Assembly (NCBI GenBank): GCA_040905045.1
Contig: JBBDSH010000091.1
Coordinates: 1 to 64,000 of the forward strand
Origin: JBBDSH01 sp040905045
GTDB taxonomy: Bacteria; Pseudomonadota; Gammaproteobacteria; Eutrophobiales; Eutrophobiaceae
Direction: 5' to 3'
DNA length: 64,000 nucleotides
The stretch's first letter is position 1; every line of letters starts with the position of its first letter. Shown piece by piece: positions 43,873 to 53,335 of the stretch. Below the pieces are notes generated by a model. The model saw only the letters and a program-made list of their open reading frames with translations, made no database searches and had not been told where the DNA came from. The position numbers were made by a program, and so were the translations under genes.

Positions 43873-44291
43873 GAATGATTAACCGGGGGTTTTCCGCGCA
43901 GCTGTTTGGTACGCCCGCGCCTAGTCTTGCTCTCCAGACGCCTGCGCTTCGCGGCCCGTGTCGGTTTTGTGGGTTTACGCGGCTTACGGGTAACCAGTGT
44001 CTCGCGCACAAGTTCACCCAACCGATCCAGCGCCGCCTGCCGGTTGCGTTCACGGCTGCGGTACTCCTGGGCCTTAATAACCACGACACCGTCGGCGGTA
44101 ATCCGCTGATCCTGCAGTTTCAACAGTCGGTGTTTAATGTAGTCCGGCAGACTCGAAGCCCTGATGTCGAAACGCAAATGGATGGCGGATGCCACCTTGT
44201 TGACGTTCTGTCCCCCGGCACCCCGGGATCGGATCGCCTCCAGTTCGATCTCATCCTCATGAATCTGTATACCGCCATTGATTTTCAACAT
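43869..44291 (-). CDS. arfB: Alternative ribosome-rescue factor, peptidyl-tRNA hydrolase ArfB
   Basis: This 140-residue protein has the release-factor GGQ motif at residues 26-28 (SRGAGGQNVNKVAS). A basic C-terminal tail (KPRKPTKPTRAAKRRRLESKTRRG) enters the mRNA channel of stalled ribosomes. It hydrolyses peptidyl-tRNA on non-stop complexes. It begins 1 base after the glutathione transferase stop and overlaps DUF938 by ATGA. Confidence 0.92.
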   Translation of the reverse strand: MLKINGGIQIHEDEIELEAIRSRGAGGQNVNKVASAIHLRFDIRASSLPDYIKHRLLKLQDQRITADGVVVIKAQEYRSRERNRQAALDRLGELVRETLVTRKPRKPTKPTRAAKRRRLESKTRRGRTKQLRGKPPVNHS

Positions 44292-44292
44292 C

Positions 44293-44898
44293 TCAATCGA
44301 ACAGGTTCCGCGGGAATGAGGGACGCTCCGTCAATCGCCCGAGATAGCCGGATAATCCCGGAAAATCCCGGAGCAGCTTGAGACTGTCGGCCCAGAGCAA
44401 ATTATAACCGACGATAATATCCGCTGCGCTAAAGCCCGTATCAAGGATATATCCCACTTTCCCGATATGACTATCCAGGCATCTCACGTTGGACAAATAT
44501 TCCTCCCGCGCCAGATCGATGGCCGCCCGTGAACGTTTCTGCTTGGGATAAATCAACATATGCTTGCGCATGGACCACAGGACAGGTTCCAGTTCCGCCA
44601 TGCAGAAAAATATCCACTGATAATAATAACCACGCTGTATGGAACCGGAATCGGGTATCAGTCTGCCGCCGGCGTATTTCTCCGCCAGCCAGGTACAGAT
44701 TGCCGCGGACTCGGTGATAACGATTCCGTCGTCAACCAGCACCGGCACCTTGCCGTAGGGATTAACCGAGAGAAACCCGTCACTGAATTGTTCACCCGCC
44801 GGCAGATCCACCGTAACCGACTCGTAATCGAGCTCAAGTTCCGCCAACAGCCACTGTACACGCGTCGAACGCGATTTTGGGTATTCATACAGTCTCAT
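44293..44898 (-). CDS. Glutathione S-transferase family protein
   Basis: This 201-residue protein has an N-terminal thioredoxin-like domain (MRLYEYPKSRSTRVQW, then NPYGKVPVLVDDGIVITESAAICTWLA) and an all-helical C-terminal domain (TGFSAADIIVGYNLL). The ESAA segment contacts the glutathione gamma-glutamyl group. Substrate unknown. A second GST of a different subfamily lies nearby at 46021-46653. It is followed by arfB in the same operon. Confidence 0.87.
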   Translation of the reverse strand: MRLYEYPKSRSTRVQWLLAELELDYESVTVDLPAGEQFSDGFLSVNPYGKVPVLVDDGIVITESAAICTWLAEKYAGGRLIPDSGSIQRGYYYQWIFFCMAELEPVLWSMRKHMLIYPKQKRSRAAIDLAREEYLSNVRCLDSHIGKVGYILDTGFSAADIIVGYNLLWADSLKLLRDFPGLSGYLGRLTERPSFPRNLFD

Positions 44899-44936
44899 TA
44901 TCTTTCCTTAAGGCCGCTCCCCCGGAAGTATCCCTC

Positions 44937-45815
44937 TTAATATAAATCCGTCAAAATTTCGGAATCGCGGAATTCGTTAATGGTGGTATCGAAAGTCTGT
45001 TTCATAATCTCATCCAGAGGCTGTTCGCGCAGATCCCGGTTAAGGACTTCGATGCCCCATGGACCCTTGTAATCGAAACGATCCATAAGATCGATAAACC
45101 CACGGATATCGAATTCTCCCTGCCCGCACAGGAGGCGGTGATTTACCGTCGCGTCCAGCAGGTCTTCGGGCACAGCGGCCGGCCCGTCGTTCAATTCCAC
45201 CCCGAAGAAATCATCGCGGCTTAACTTGCTTTCGATCTCCGCAAAGGAAATACCCAGCATATAAACATGCCAGAGATCGAAAATGAAACCGCCGTTCGCG
45301 GCACCCGCGCCCCGGCACAGCGTCAAGGTATCGTCAAGAGTGCTGATAATGGAGGACGGCATAAATTCAAACAGAACTCCGGTACCGTGATCGGCTGCCT
45401 GACGGCAGAGCACGGAAAATTCCTGTATGAGTTTTTGCATGGGACAGCTTTCGCCGGAGAAATCGCCAACCTTGATATGCCTTGCACCCAGGGCTTCGGC
45501 GGTATCCAGGAGCATTTTCCGGTTCCGGTCGGATAGCCGTCGCCGCTCCGGTTCGTCGATAAACCAGTCGGTCAGAAATTCCAGTTCCACGTGCTGAATG
45601 CCGTTGTCATCGAGGATCTGCCGCATTTCTTCCAGCGTGCGCGTTTTCAGGGTATGTTCCAGATCGGCGTGCCAGAACCCCATCCCCGTGAAACCGACCC
45701 GGCCGGCGGCCTCGACACGTTCCTTGAAATCAAACACGCTGTATTCATGGTCGGTGTGGGGATACGCCCCGCCGGCAAGTGTCCAGTAGGATCCCAGTAT
45801 GTCAACTTCTCTCAC
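44937..45815 (-). CDS. Sugar phosphate isomerase/epimerase, xylose-isomerase-like TIM barrel
   Basis: This 292-residue protein of the AP-endonuclease-2 superfamily has the metal-binding pattern VELEFLTDWF, HIKVGDFSG, GVLFEFMPSS, FIFDLWHVY and GPWGIEVLNRD. These residues fit a divalent-metal TIM barrel that acts on sugars, inositols or related compounds. The exact reaction is unknown. It is the first gene of the minus-strand run ending with the DASS transporter and is divergent from the GST gene at 46021. Confidence 0.83.
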   Translation of the reverse strand: MREVDILGSYWTLAGGAYPHTDHEYSVFDFKERVEAAGRVGFTGMGFWHADLEHTLKTRTLEEMRQILDDNGIQHVELEFLTDWFIDEPERRRLSDRNRKMLLDTAEALGARHIKVGDFSGESCPMQKLIQEFSVLCRQAADHGTGVLFEFMPSSIISTLDDTLTLCRGAGAANGGFIFDLWHVYMLGISFAEIESKLSRDDFFGVELNDGPAAVPEDLLDATVNHRLLCGQGEFDIRGFIDLMDRFDYKGPWGIEVLNRDLREQPLDEIMKQTFDTTINEFRDSEILTDLY

Positions 45816-46020
45816 GGTTTACATCACTCTGTATAATCGATACATGTACAACCCTTTCTCTTGCAAAGGGAATTGGGACACAGATATATAACATACAGAA
45901 GTATGCCAATCCAGGAACCTGACACGATGATGACACATATCGGCTTTATTCCGCTCCGCATTACCATTATAGTCACAACACTCGAATGAACCGGAAATTG
46001 TAATAAAGGAGGCAAGAATC

Positions 46021-46653
46021 ATGTTAACCATCTACGGTCATCCGCTGTCTTCTCCCACCAACAAGGTACGCATGGGCGCCAATGCGGCGGGACTTGAATA
46101 CGATTTTGTTTTTATTGACCTGGCTGAAGGTGAACAGAAATCCGAAAAATACCTTGCCATTAATCCGGTGGGGCAGGTTCCCGCTATTGACGATGACGGC
46201 TTCACACTGTTTGAAAGCAATGCCATCAATAAATACTTTGCCCGCAAGGCGCAATCGGGATTGTATCCAAATAATCACCGGGGCCAGGCACTGGTCGATC
46301 AGTGGACCGATTTCGTCACCAATCTTGTCGGTGCCGGCTATACGCGCCTGCTCTTCAACAAGATTATTGCCCCGCAGGTCGGTGCTCCGGTCAACGACAA
46401 TGCCATACGCGAAGGTGAAGAAATGGTCAGTCGCGCCTTCCCCATTGTTGAAAAACAATTAACCCGCTCGCCTTTTCTTGCCGGAGAGGAACTTACGCTG
46501 GCGGATATCGCCCTGCTGGCAACCGTCGATCCCAGTGAGGTCATCGAGATGGATCTCGCCCCGCACCCGAAACTGAATGACTGGCGTGAGGCTCTGCGCA
46601 AGCATGAATTTTACACCCGCGTGCATAATTATTTCGGTGAAGGAGTATTGTAA
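46021..46653 (+). CDS. Glutathione S-transferase family protein
   Basis: This 210-residue two-domain GST has an N-terminal thioredoxin-like fold with SSPTNKVRMGANAAGLEY, NPVGQVPAIDDDGFTLFESNAI and a C-terminal helical domain with GEELTLADIALLATVDP. A strong ribosome-binding site AAGGAGG precedes the ATG by about 9 bases. The next gene, a YajG-like lipoprotein, begins at the base after its stop. Substrate unknown. Confidence 0.9.
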   Translation: MLTIYGHPLSSPTNKVRMGANAAGLEYDFVFIDLAEGEQKSEKYLAINPVGQVPAIDDDGFTLFESNAINKYFARKAQSGLYPNNHRGQALVDQWTDFVTNLVGAGYTRLLFNKIIAPQVGAPVNDNAIREGEEMVSRAFPIVEKQLTRSPFLAGEELTLADIALLATVDPSEVIEMDLAPHPKLNDWREALRKHEFYTRVHNYFGEGVL

Positions 46654-47256
46654 ATGCGTAACCGATTTGAAGTTACAGTCATGAAACTAAGATCCCTGTC
46701 CGGTTTATTGATAATCATGGCGGTTACAGCGGGCTGTGCGCTGAGCCCCCAGGTCGTGGACATTCGGCCGGAGGTTACAACCGCACCGGCCGAAGATCGT
46801 AAGGCTGAAGCGGCTCTCGGCCTGGAAGTGGCTGATATCCGCGAAAGCCCGATCCTGGGCAAGCGCGACGGCGTTTATAAAGAAACCGCAACCATCAGTA
46901 CGGAGGGGGATATCACCCGACCGATACGGGAGAGCCTGTCCGGAGCATTGGAGAATATGGGCTATCGACTGGTCGAAGACGGTTCGGCACAACCGTTGAA
47001 AGTGGAGATCGTCGCGCTTGAATACGGGGTAGATAAAGAGAAAGTGACCCGTAGTATTAAAACATACGCCGCAATTAATGCTGCCTATCGAAAGGGAGAC
47101 AGGACTTACCACAACACCTACAAAGTGACACGAACCAAAAAGATGCTGACCGCACCGGGCATGGAAGAGAATCAAACGCTGATTAACGAGACACTGGCGG
47201 CAGCATTACAACAAATGCTGCGTGACGGGGAACTATTCGGGTTGATTGGCGAATAG
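46654..47256 (+). CDS. YajG-family lipoprotein
   Basis: This 200-residue protein has a lipoprotein signal peptide ending AVTAGC, followed by the family-like core RPIRESLSGALENMGYRLVEDG and the end LINETLAAALQQMLRDGELF. It should be anchored to a membrane through Cys28 (Cys19 if it starts at the inner ATG 46681). I list the first ATG because AGGAG lies 9 bases upstream and the stop of the GST gene abuts it. The function of YajG proteins is not well known. Confidence 0.78.
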   Translation: MRNRFEVTVMKLRSLSGLLIIMAVTAGCALSPQVVDIRPEVTTAPAEDRKAEAALGLEVADIRESPILGKRDGVYKETATISTEGDITRPIRESLSGALENMGYRLVEDGSAQPLKVEIVALEYGVDKEKVTRSIKTYAAINAAYRKGDRTYHNTYKVTRTKKMLTAPGMEENQTLINETLAAALQQMLRDGELFGLIGE

Positions 47257-47281
47257 GCGAAGGAACCCGGAGGATCGGATA

Positions 47282-47902
47282 TCACATGGTTTGATGTTCG
47301 CCGTTGACCGGTTTGCGCCAGGTATAAACCCGCATCGGCGGTGCATTAAACAGCGCCATGTTCACATCCGGCCGGCCCAGCAACTCACTGCCGATATCCG
47401 CCACCTGCCCGCGGAATTGATAAGCGACGAAACGACCGCCCGGGGCAAGCGATGCCCATACCGCACGGATAATATTCCGGCCTGTTTCCCAGGGCATGGT
47501 CGAGAACGGAATTCCCGATATCACCACATCCGGGCGCGGAAGACCGTAGTGCAGAAGGATTTTCTCGATATCCAGGGCGCTGCCGCAGTGATTGATAAGG
47601 CGCCTGTCACTGATTTCATCAAGCAGGGGAATAAATTCAGCTTCCAGCTCGATATTCAGGAGCGTGGAGTCTTTCGGCAAAACCCGCAGAAAGGCGCGGC
47701 TGGTGCCGCCGGTGCCGGGCCCCAGTTCTACCGCCACCCCGGCCTGTTCCAGGCGGGCCGCCTCGATGACCCGGTTTTCCAGATAACGGGAACTCGGGAT
47801 AATGGAGCCTACCTGTTCGGGATTGCGCAGGAATCCCCTGAAAAATGCAAGACCGTTAGTCCTGCGCAACGATTCTGGTCGTATTTCGCTTTTTTCGCTC
47901 AC
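47282..47902 (-). CDS. Class I methyltransferase, phospholipid N-methyltransferase (PmtA)-like
   Basis: This 206-residue protein has the SAM-binding motif VAVELGPGTGGTSRAFL, the acidic motif II (LLNIELEAEF) and the segment DVVISGIPFSTMP, as in bacterial PmtA and rRNA-dimethylase-like enzymes. The N-terminal FFRGFLRNPEQVGSIIPSSR matches PmtA-like proteins, which methylate phosphatidylethanolamine. A small-molecule acceptor is also possible. It is a lone minus-strand gene, tail-to-tail with the lipoprotein gene. Confidence 0.75.
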   Translation of the reverse strand: MSEKSEIRPESLRRTNGLAFFRGFLRNPEQVGSIIPSSRYLENRVIEAARLEQAGVAVELGPGTGGTSRAFLRVLPKDSTLLNIELEAEFIPLLDEISDRRLINHCGSALDIEKILLHYGLPRPDVVISGIPFSTMPWETGRNIIRAVWASLAPGGRFVAYQFRGQVADIGSELLGRPDVNMALFNAPPMRVYTWRKPVNGEHQTM

Positions 47903-48094
47903 GGGAACAGCTCCTTGCCAGTTTATTGTTTCTGTTAACAGACATGATATGGCCGGAATAACAAGCGGTAGTCCGGCTCCGGCAATGCCGAAACTGTACT
48001 GCTTTTTCAGCAGATATCAACCCCGAAGTCCGGGTCAACGGGATTGGAAACCCGCCCGTTAGCCGTGCAAATGGTGCCATTACGCCGTATAAAC

Positions 48095-48277
48095 CTACCT
48101 TTTCGCCATTGCATCAAGAAACTCGTCTGTCGTATTGGCATGGGGAAACGGTTCATCCGGAACCGGCAGCCCCAGCGCCCGGCATAGCGGTTCCCAGCCG
48201 TCCCCGGCACGCCATTCCAGCAAACGTTCCGGCGGAACACCCCGTCTGACTGCATCATTATCGTATGAAAACATCAT
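48095..48277 (-). pseudogene. C-terminal remnant of a sulfotransferase-family gene
   Basis: The 60-residue frame encodes PPERLLEWRAGDGWEPLC then RALGLPVPDEPFPHANTTDEFLD. This is the recognisable end of P-loop sulfotransferases of the Sulfotransfer_4 type. The N-terminal P-loop and 3'-phosphate binding part are missing, because the stop of the CmcJ-like gene lies 9 bases upstream of the apparent ATG. It is probably left from a deletion. The 190 bases on its other side, before the methyltransferase gene, show nothing I recognise. Confidence 0.6.
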
Positions 48278-48285
48278 TCATCGGA

Positions 48286-49089
48286 TTAGAAAAAAACCAG
48301 TGTACGCACTTCTATGCTCTGGCGCGGAGGCGCATCAGGCAGCGTGGACGGATCATCGAAGGCGCCGTGGGCGGTATACCGGGCACGGCCGTCATCAAGG
48401 GAATCATACACCTTGAATACCAGCGCCTCGTCCGCCTGCATTTCCGGAAAATAATACCATTCGTGTTCCGGGTTATAAGCAAGATGATAAATCTCGCCTG
48501 TACGATGTTCGTATACCAGCTCGGTCAGGATCAAATCTTCCGTGCTTATACTGGCCGCGTTACACAAGGCCAGTGGTGATCGTATCGCCGGCACGTTAAC
48601 CGGTCTCCACACCTGTACAATCTGGAAACGGTGTTTCAGCAGTTCGTCGGCTTCATCGGGCAACAGATCGCGGACGCGCTGCGGTGCCGAATTCTCCGTG
48701 TAGTCATTATGCACCGCTATCACCGGTTCACGGATCTTTTTCTCCTGCCGCATCAGTTCATCACCGGCGCGCAGGGTATGATCGAACACGACTACCCGCG
48801 AACCGCCGGTAATACGCCTGACCAGTTGCTTCACTTCCGGATAGTAGACATTCTCCAGCTCGTCCCGGTCAAAGAAATCCTTTACCAGAGTCTCATGCCG
48901 AACGAATACAAAACCGTCCCGGTCGAGCAAAAAACTGTCCGCCAGCGGCCGGCCGTTATGAATAGTAACGGACCTTTCCTCGAAACGGCTGTCGTCGTAT
49001 TCGAGCCGGATGCCCCTGCGCAACACTCGGGAACGCCTGCCGCTCGTATTGACGCCGTATCGGAGGGAAGCCTGTACGCCGCTGCTCAT
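48286..49089 (-). CDS. CmcJ/NvfI-family Fe(II)/2-oxoglutarate oxidoreductase
   Basis: This 267-residue protein carries the features I know for CmcJ/NvfI oxidoreductases: VVVFDHTLRAGDE, VHNDYTENSAPQRVRDLL with the HxD metal pair, FQIVQVWRPV, and a C-terminal HEWYYFPEMQADEALVFKVYDS with GRARYTAHGAFDDP. Relatives act in cephamycin and fungal secondary metabolism, and bacterial ones are mostly unstudied. It starts 9 bases after the stop of an unknown protein gene. A sulfotransferase remnant follows, so this may be the rest of a small tailoring operon. Confidence 0.82.
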   Translation of the reverse strand: MSSGVQASLRYGVNTSGRRSRVLRRGIRLEYDDSRFEERSVTIHNGRPLADSFLLDRDGFVFVRHETLVKDFFDRDELENVYYPEVKQLVRRITGGSRVVVFDHTLRAGDELMRQEKKIREPVIAVHNDYTENSAPQRVRDLLPDEADELLKHRFQIVQVWRPVNVPAIRSPLALCNAASISTEDLILTELVYEHRTGEIYHLAYNPEHEWYYFPEMQADEALVFKVYDSLDDGRARYTAHGAFDDPSTLPDAPPRQSIEVRTLVFF

Positions 49090-49098
49090 TGCGCTCTT

Positions 49099-49872
49099 TC
49101 ACAGAATCCGGGACGGTGCCGGAAACGGCGGGGAATTGGGAAACAGCGGCGGCTTGTCATGACCTCCCGCAGTGACGGGAAACCATATGGAATAAATGAA
49201 GCTGGTACGGTCGAAAATCTTTTTCACTCCCGGTTTTTCCAGTGTATGTCCGATGCTCGGCTGTGCCGCCAGCGCCGCAAGTCGGCGTATGCCGGTCTCC
49301 GGGGATTCGCCCGCGGCACTCTTTGACGGCGCCGTGCTAACGATGGATATTTCACGCCGGCCGGCATCGTATAGCAGCCAGGCCGAGGACAATCCTGCGC
49401 CGGCAGCATGTTCCCGTATTGCCGGCCAGGCCTGATCCGGACTATCGAACTTCGCTCCGGCATCGAATTGCCATTCCTCAATCCGCATCAAACCCTGTTG
49501 CGTAAAAAGATCCCGGAAATTCTCCGCCGCGATGACCCGCCATACCTTGGCGGAGCATTCCTGAAACATGGGCCTGTCCGGGAAACGCACGCCGTCCAGT
49601 TCAAAATCGTTCGCCACCCAGGAGGCGAACTGTTCGGCATTGGATACAGTATCGAACAGATAGGCACCGCCGCTGAGAACCGTATCCGTTCCCGGTTGCG
49701 CCAGTATGGGCAGGAGTTTCTGATGCATGCCGGGCCGGGCCGCCATCAATACCCGGTCTCTCTCAATGACATCCGGTACCTGATCGGCGGGAACCGCGTT
49801 CGTGAGCGTCAACCGATCCGTCACGCAGCCTTCCACCGGTACGGTGCCGATACCGAATCCGTCCGTCGTCAT
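49099..49872 (-). CDS. Unknown protein encoded with the CmcJ-like oxidoreductase
   Basis: This 257-residue cytoplasmic protein has no signal peptide or membrane helix. The order of strands and helices (RDRVLMAARPGMHQKLLPIL, SGGAYLFDTVSNAEQFASWV; later REISIVSTAP) suggests two ferredoxin-like alpha-beta repeats like dimeric alpha/beta barrel proteins. That is only a visual judgement. The tail is rich in proline (LFPNSPPFPAPSR). I do not recognise the family. It lies directly before the oxidoreductase gene and is probably cotranscribed with it. Confidence 0.6.
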   Translation of the reverse strand: MTTDGFGIGTVPVEGCVTDRLTLTNAVPADQVPDVIERDRVLMAARPGMHQKLLPILAQPGTDTVLSGGAYLFDTVSNAEQFASWVANDFELDGVRFPDRPMFQECSAKVWRVIAAENFRDLFTQQGLMRIEEWQFDAGAKFDSPDQAWPAIREHAAGAGLSSAWLLYDAGRREISIVSTAPSKSAAGESPETGIRRLAALAAQPSIGHTLEKPGVKKIFDRTSFIYSIWFPVTAGGHDKPPLFPNSPPFPAPSRIL

Positions 49873-49918
49873 TTTTTGTCCCCTCCCGCCGTGAAAATCT
49901 GATTTTTAATCTTTTTCA

Positions 49919-52900
49919 TCAAACTTTTTCATCATTACCCCATTCCCGCCAGCCCTGCAACAGGGGAAAATATAATCCCAGCTTTACGGGACGATTGTCC
50001 ATGTTCCGGACAACAGCCGCGTATCGTTCCAGTTGCTCGCGGTAGCGTTCCCGTTCGCGATCCAGAAAGGCATCGACGTTGCCGCCCTTATGCCGGGAAG
50101 TCTTGTAGTCGACAATCCAGCGTACGCCTTCCTCGTCAATAAAGGTTCTGTCGAGCACCACGTTGATCAGCTTGCCCGCGTACACACCGCTGACGGCGTA
50201 TTCATTCCGCGCATCCCCATGACGGTGATCCAGCAGCCAGTGAGCACGCCGGTCGCGGATCAGATTAACCAGAGCATCCTCCACGGTGGCCAGGGCCTCG
50301 TTCATGTCTTCTCCCGCATCCGGTATACCCAGCCGTTTCAATGACAGGCGGTAATAATCCCGCCCGGATCGGATCCTGTCCTCATTCCATTGCTCAATAC
50401 CCTCATCCGCGATCCGTTGAATGCAGCGGTGAACCACGGTGCCGATATGCTTGATGGCCTCGCCGGCCCATTCATATTCAATATCCACCGTATCCTCATG
50501 CACGACTTCATCCACGTCCCGGGGATGCCAGTCAACAGCGTCCGGTGCCTGCGGCAATGACCAGCCGGCGATCAGACGCCGCAGCGTGCGCGGCTGTGGA
50601 CCGGATCCTTGCGGCCGTCCCGGCAGAGCCGGCGCGCCGTTCCGTAACACGGCATCACGGCATTGCGCCTCAGCCACCGGCCATAACTGCGCCAGCAGGC
50701 TGTCCGCCCGCGGCGGAACCGGTGAGAGTTCACCGTCACGTTCCCGGCTTTTCACCGAGGCGATCAGGTGCAGCTTCTTTTTCGCCCGGGTCGCGGCGAC
50801 GTAAAGCAGGCGGCCGTCTTCAAAGGACTGTTTTTCACGATCCAGCCTGCGCAGGAACTGATAGACGGGTGACTCGTCGGCACCCGCTTCCTTGACCGGC
50901 GCCAGCAGCAGATCCTGATGATCGCGATGCGGGCTTTCCGACCACAACAGCAGCCGGGTATCGTCATTGCGGCTGCCGCGGGACAGGCCGGGCAGGATGA
51001 CCGTGTCGAATTCCAGACCCTTGGCCTTGTGAATGGTCATGATCTGCAAATGGTCGTCGGCATGGATATCCGCCGCGGCGTACAGGCTGCTCACCTGCTC
51101 CATGAAACCGTCCCGGTCCTTGAGATCCCCGCCGTCGTCGAATTGCTCCAGCAGATCGAAAAAGCTGCGCGCATTTTCCAGATCGGTCTCGCTGTTCAGC
51201 GTGGCCGGCCCGCCGATCCGCAGCCATACCGATTCCACCCAGCGGCTTAACGAAAGACGCTGCCTGTCCCGCAGGGCCGCCTGCAGTACCGGCCGCAAGC
51301 GCAGCAAACGACCGCGCCCCGCTTCGGACAGGGCCTGTACGCATGCCTCGTCCAGGATGCATTCCCACACAGTACGCTCACGTGAGCCGCCGGCGAGCGC
51401 CAGCAAATCCGCCAGGTCGAGTCCGCACCAGGGCGCGCGCAGAACGGCCAGCCAGGCTATGCCATCGGCAAAATGGTGCAATGCCCGTGTCAGTGCCATC
51501 AGATCCTGGATGGCGGGCTGTTCGCCCAGGGGATCGATATCCACGGCCCGGTAACGCAGGCCGGCCTGCTTGAGCCGCGGGACGATATCCAGTAAATGTG
51601 TGCGACCGCGCACCAGGATGGCAACGCGCCCTTCCGGGTCCGCCTCGCGGGCTGCCAGCACCTGCTGTAAAACGATATCCGCCTCGCTCTGACTGTCATC
51701 CACAAGCGTGTGCAATCGCACCGCGTCACCGTCCAGATGATTGTGATACGCCTCGGCCGGGGTATAGTGCACCGCGCCGCGGCCGGGATCCGCGGTCTGC
51801 GGCAATACCTGTGTAAAAACCTCGTTCACCCATTGCACCAGTCCCGACTGGGAACGGAAATTGACCCGGATATGCAGCGGCGTCACCGGTACCTGTCCCA
51901 AACGCCGTTCCTCCCAGGCATTGAGAAACAGCCCCACCTCCGCTTCGCGGAACCGGTAGATGGACTGCATGGGATCGCCCACCAGAAACAGGCTGTGGCC
52001 GTCTTCCATGGACCAGCCGGCGGTGAGTCGTTGCAGTAATGTAAACTGGTTAATGGAGATATCCTGGAATTCATCCACCAGGATATGACGGATCCGGTAA
52101 TCCAGGTTCAGTGCCAGATCCGTAGGTGCCTCCTCGTCCCCCAGTGCCTGAATGGCCGCCTGGGTGATGCCGCTGAAATCGATGCGGTTCTGCTCCGAGC
52201 ACAACAGCCACAGCCGAGCATCGGCCAGTTTCAGCAATTCACACAAAGCCTGCACCACCTGCCATTCCTCGTCGGTATAGGCGACCGGCGGCAGATGCCG
52301 GATCGCCAGCAACTGCCGGCTCAGGGAGTCGTCTTCCGACAGCCGGGCGATCAGGGCCTTGAAGCGATCCTTCATGGCCGTGCGCTGTTCCGCCTCGCCG
52401 GTTTTCCCGGCGGCGGGGAATCCGTCGCGGGCGGTGGGCGACTGCCGCCAGTTGCCGTCGCTCTTCAACAATAATGCCACCAGCCCCTGCCATTGCGGCA
52501 GGGATCCGGCCGCCGCCGAAGGGAGTTCCGTCAATCCGGCACAGGCGCGGGCGGGGGACTCCCTCTCCTCTCTCTCCAGGTTGGCCGCGGCGAAATCCAG
52601 CAGTTCGGCGACTTCCCGGCCGTCCCCGTCCGGGAAATCGCGCCGGGCCGCGCTCAAGGTTTCCTCCGCCACATGCCGCAACGCCCCTTCCAGCTCCTCG
52701 CGGCGTATTTCGCCGGCCACATGCCGCAGCCATTGATCGCGGCGGGCCAGCATACCCGCGAGCATATTACGGATACGCGGCAGATCGTTATCCAGGTGCG
52801 CCAGCAGCACGGCAATGGCATCGGACCAGCCCTGGCCGCTTTCCAGTTCCGCCAGGGTGTCCGCGGCGGCCTGTTCATAGAGTTCCGTGGCATCCTCGAC

Positions 52901-53335
52901 GATCTCGGGCTGGGCGCCAAAACGGGACAACACTGGCATCTGCCGGGTCAATGCCCCGCACAGGGAATCGATGGTCTGAATGCGCAGCCGCCCGGGATTG
53001 TCTTCCAGTTGCCAACCCTGCTCCCGGTTTCGTGTCATGGCCGCGTTGGCCAGAACGTCGGTCTTGCGTGCCGCTTCATCGTCGGGCGTGTTGCCGTCAA
53101 CGACGCGTTCCAGGGCGTCGATAATACGCCCGCGCATTTCCGCCGCCGCCTTGCGGGTAAAGGTAATGGCAACGATCTCCTCCGGAGCCTCGACCACCGA
53201 CAACAGGCGCAGATAGCGCTGGATCAACAATTCCGTTTTTCCGGAACCGGCCGGCGCCTGGACGATGAATGATTCATCCGGCTCGATGGCGCGCAGGCGC
53301 TGATCCAGATCGGCGACGTGTTGTTCAGTCGTCAT
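49919..53335 (-). CDS. addA: UvrD-type helicase-nuclease, AddA-like
   Basis: This 1138-residue protein has an SF1A helicase core starting with the Walker A APAGSGKTE (residues 27-35). It continues with ITFTRKAAAEM, ILVDEFQDIS, FLVGDPMQSIYRFR and MTIHKAKGLEFD, and ends in a PD-(D/E)XK nuclease domain (WIVDYKTS). It should process double-strand breaks with its partner. I start at ATG 53335; the stop of the partner gene lies within it (11-bp overlap). A longer frame reaching 53521 only covers the partner in another frame. Confidence 0.88.
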   Translation of the reverse strand: MTTEQHVADLDQRLRAIEPDESFIVQAPAGSGKTELLIQRYLRLLSVVEAPEEIVAITFTRKAAAEMRGRIIDALERVVDGNTPDDEAARKTDVLANAAMTRNREQGWQLEDNPGRLRIQTIDSLCGALTRQMPVLSRFGAQPEIVEDATELYEQAAADTLAELESGQGWSDAIAVLLAHLDNDLPRIRNMLAGMLARRDQWLRHVAGEIRREELEGALRHVAEETLSAARRDFPDGDGREVAELLDFAAANLEREERESPARACAGLTELPSAAAGSLPQWQGLVALLLKSDGNWRQSPTARDGFPAAGKTGEAEQRTAMKDRFKALIARLSEDDSLSRQLLAIRHLPPVAYTDEEWQVVQALCELLKLADARLWLLCSEQNRIDFSGITQAAIQALGDEEAPTDLALNLDYRIRHILVDEFQDISINQFTLLQRLTAGWSMEDGHSLFLVGDPMQSIYRFREAEVGLFLNAWEERRLGQVPVTPLHIRVNFRSQSGLVQWVNEVFTQVLPQTADPGRGAVHYTPAEAYHNHLDGDAVRLHTLVDDSQSEADIVLQQVLAAREADPEGRVAILVRGRTHLLDIVPRLKQAGLRYRAVDIDPLGEQPAIQDLMALTRALHHFADGIAWLAVLRAPWCGLDLADLLALAGGSRERTVWECILDEACVQALSEAGRGRLLRLRPVLQAALRDRQRLSLSRWVESVWLRIGGPATLNSETDLENARSFFDLLEQFDDGGDLKDRDGFMEQVSSLYAAADIHADDHLQIMTIHKAKGLEFDTVILPGLSRGSRNDDTRLLLWSESPHRDHQDLLLAPVKEAGADESPVYQFLRRLDREKQSFEDGRLLYVAATRAKKKLHLIASVKSRERDGELSPVPPRADSLLAQLWPVAEAQCRDAVLRNGAPALPGRPQGSGPQPRTLRRLIAGWSLPQAPDAVDWHPRDVDEVVHEDTVDIEYEWAGEAIKHIGTVVHRCIQRIADEGIEQWNEDRIRSGRDYYRLSLKRLGIPDAGEDMNEALATVEDALVNLIRDRRAHWLLDHRHGDARNEYAVSGVYAGKLINVVLDRTFIDEEGVRWIVDYKTSRHKGGNVDAFLDRERERYREQLERYAAVVRNMDNRPVKLGLYFPLLQGWREWGNDEKV

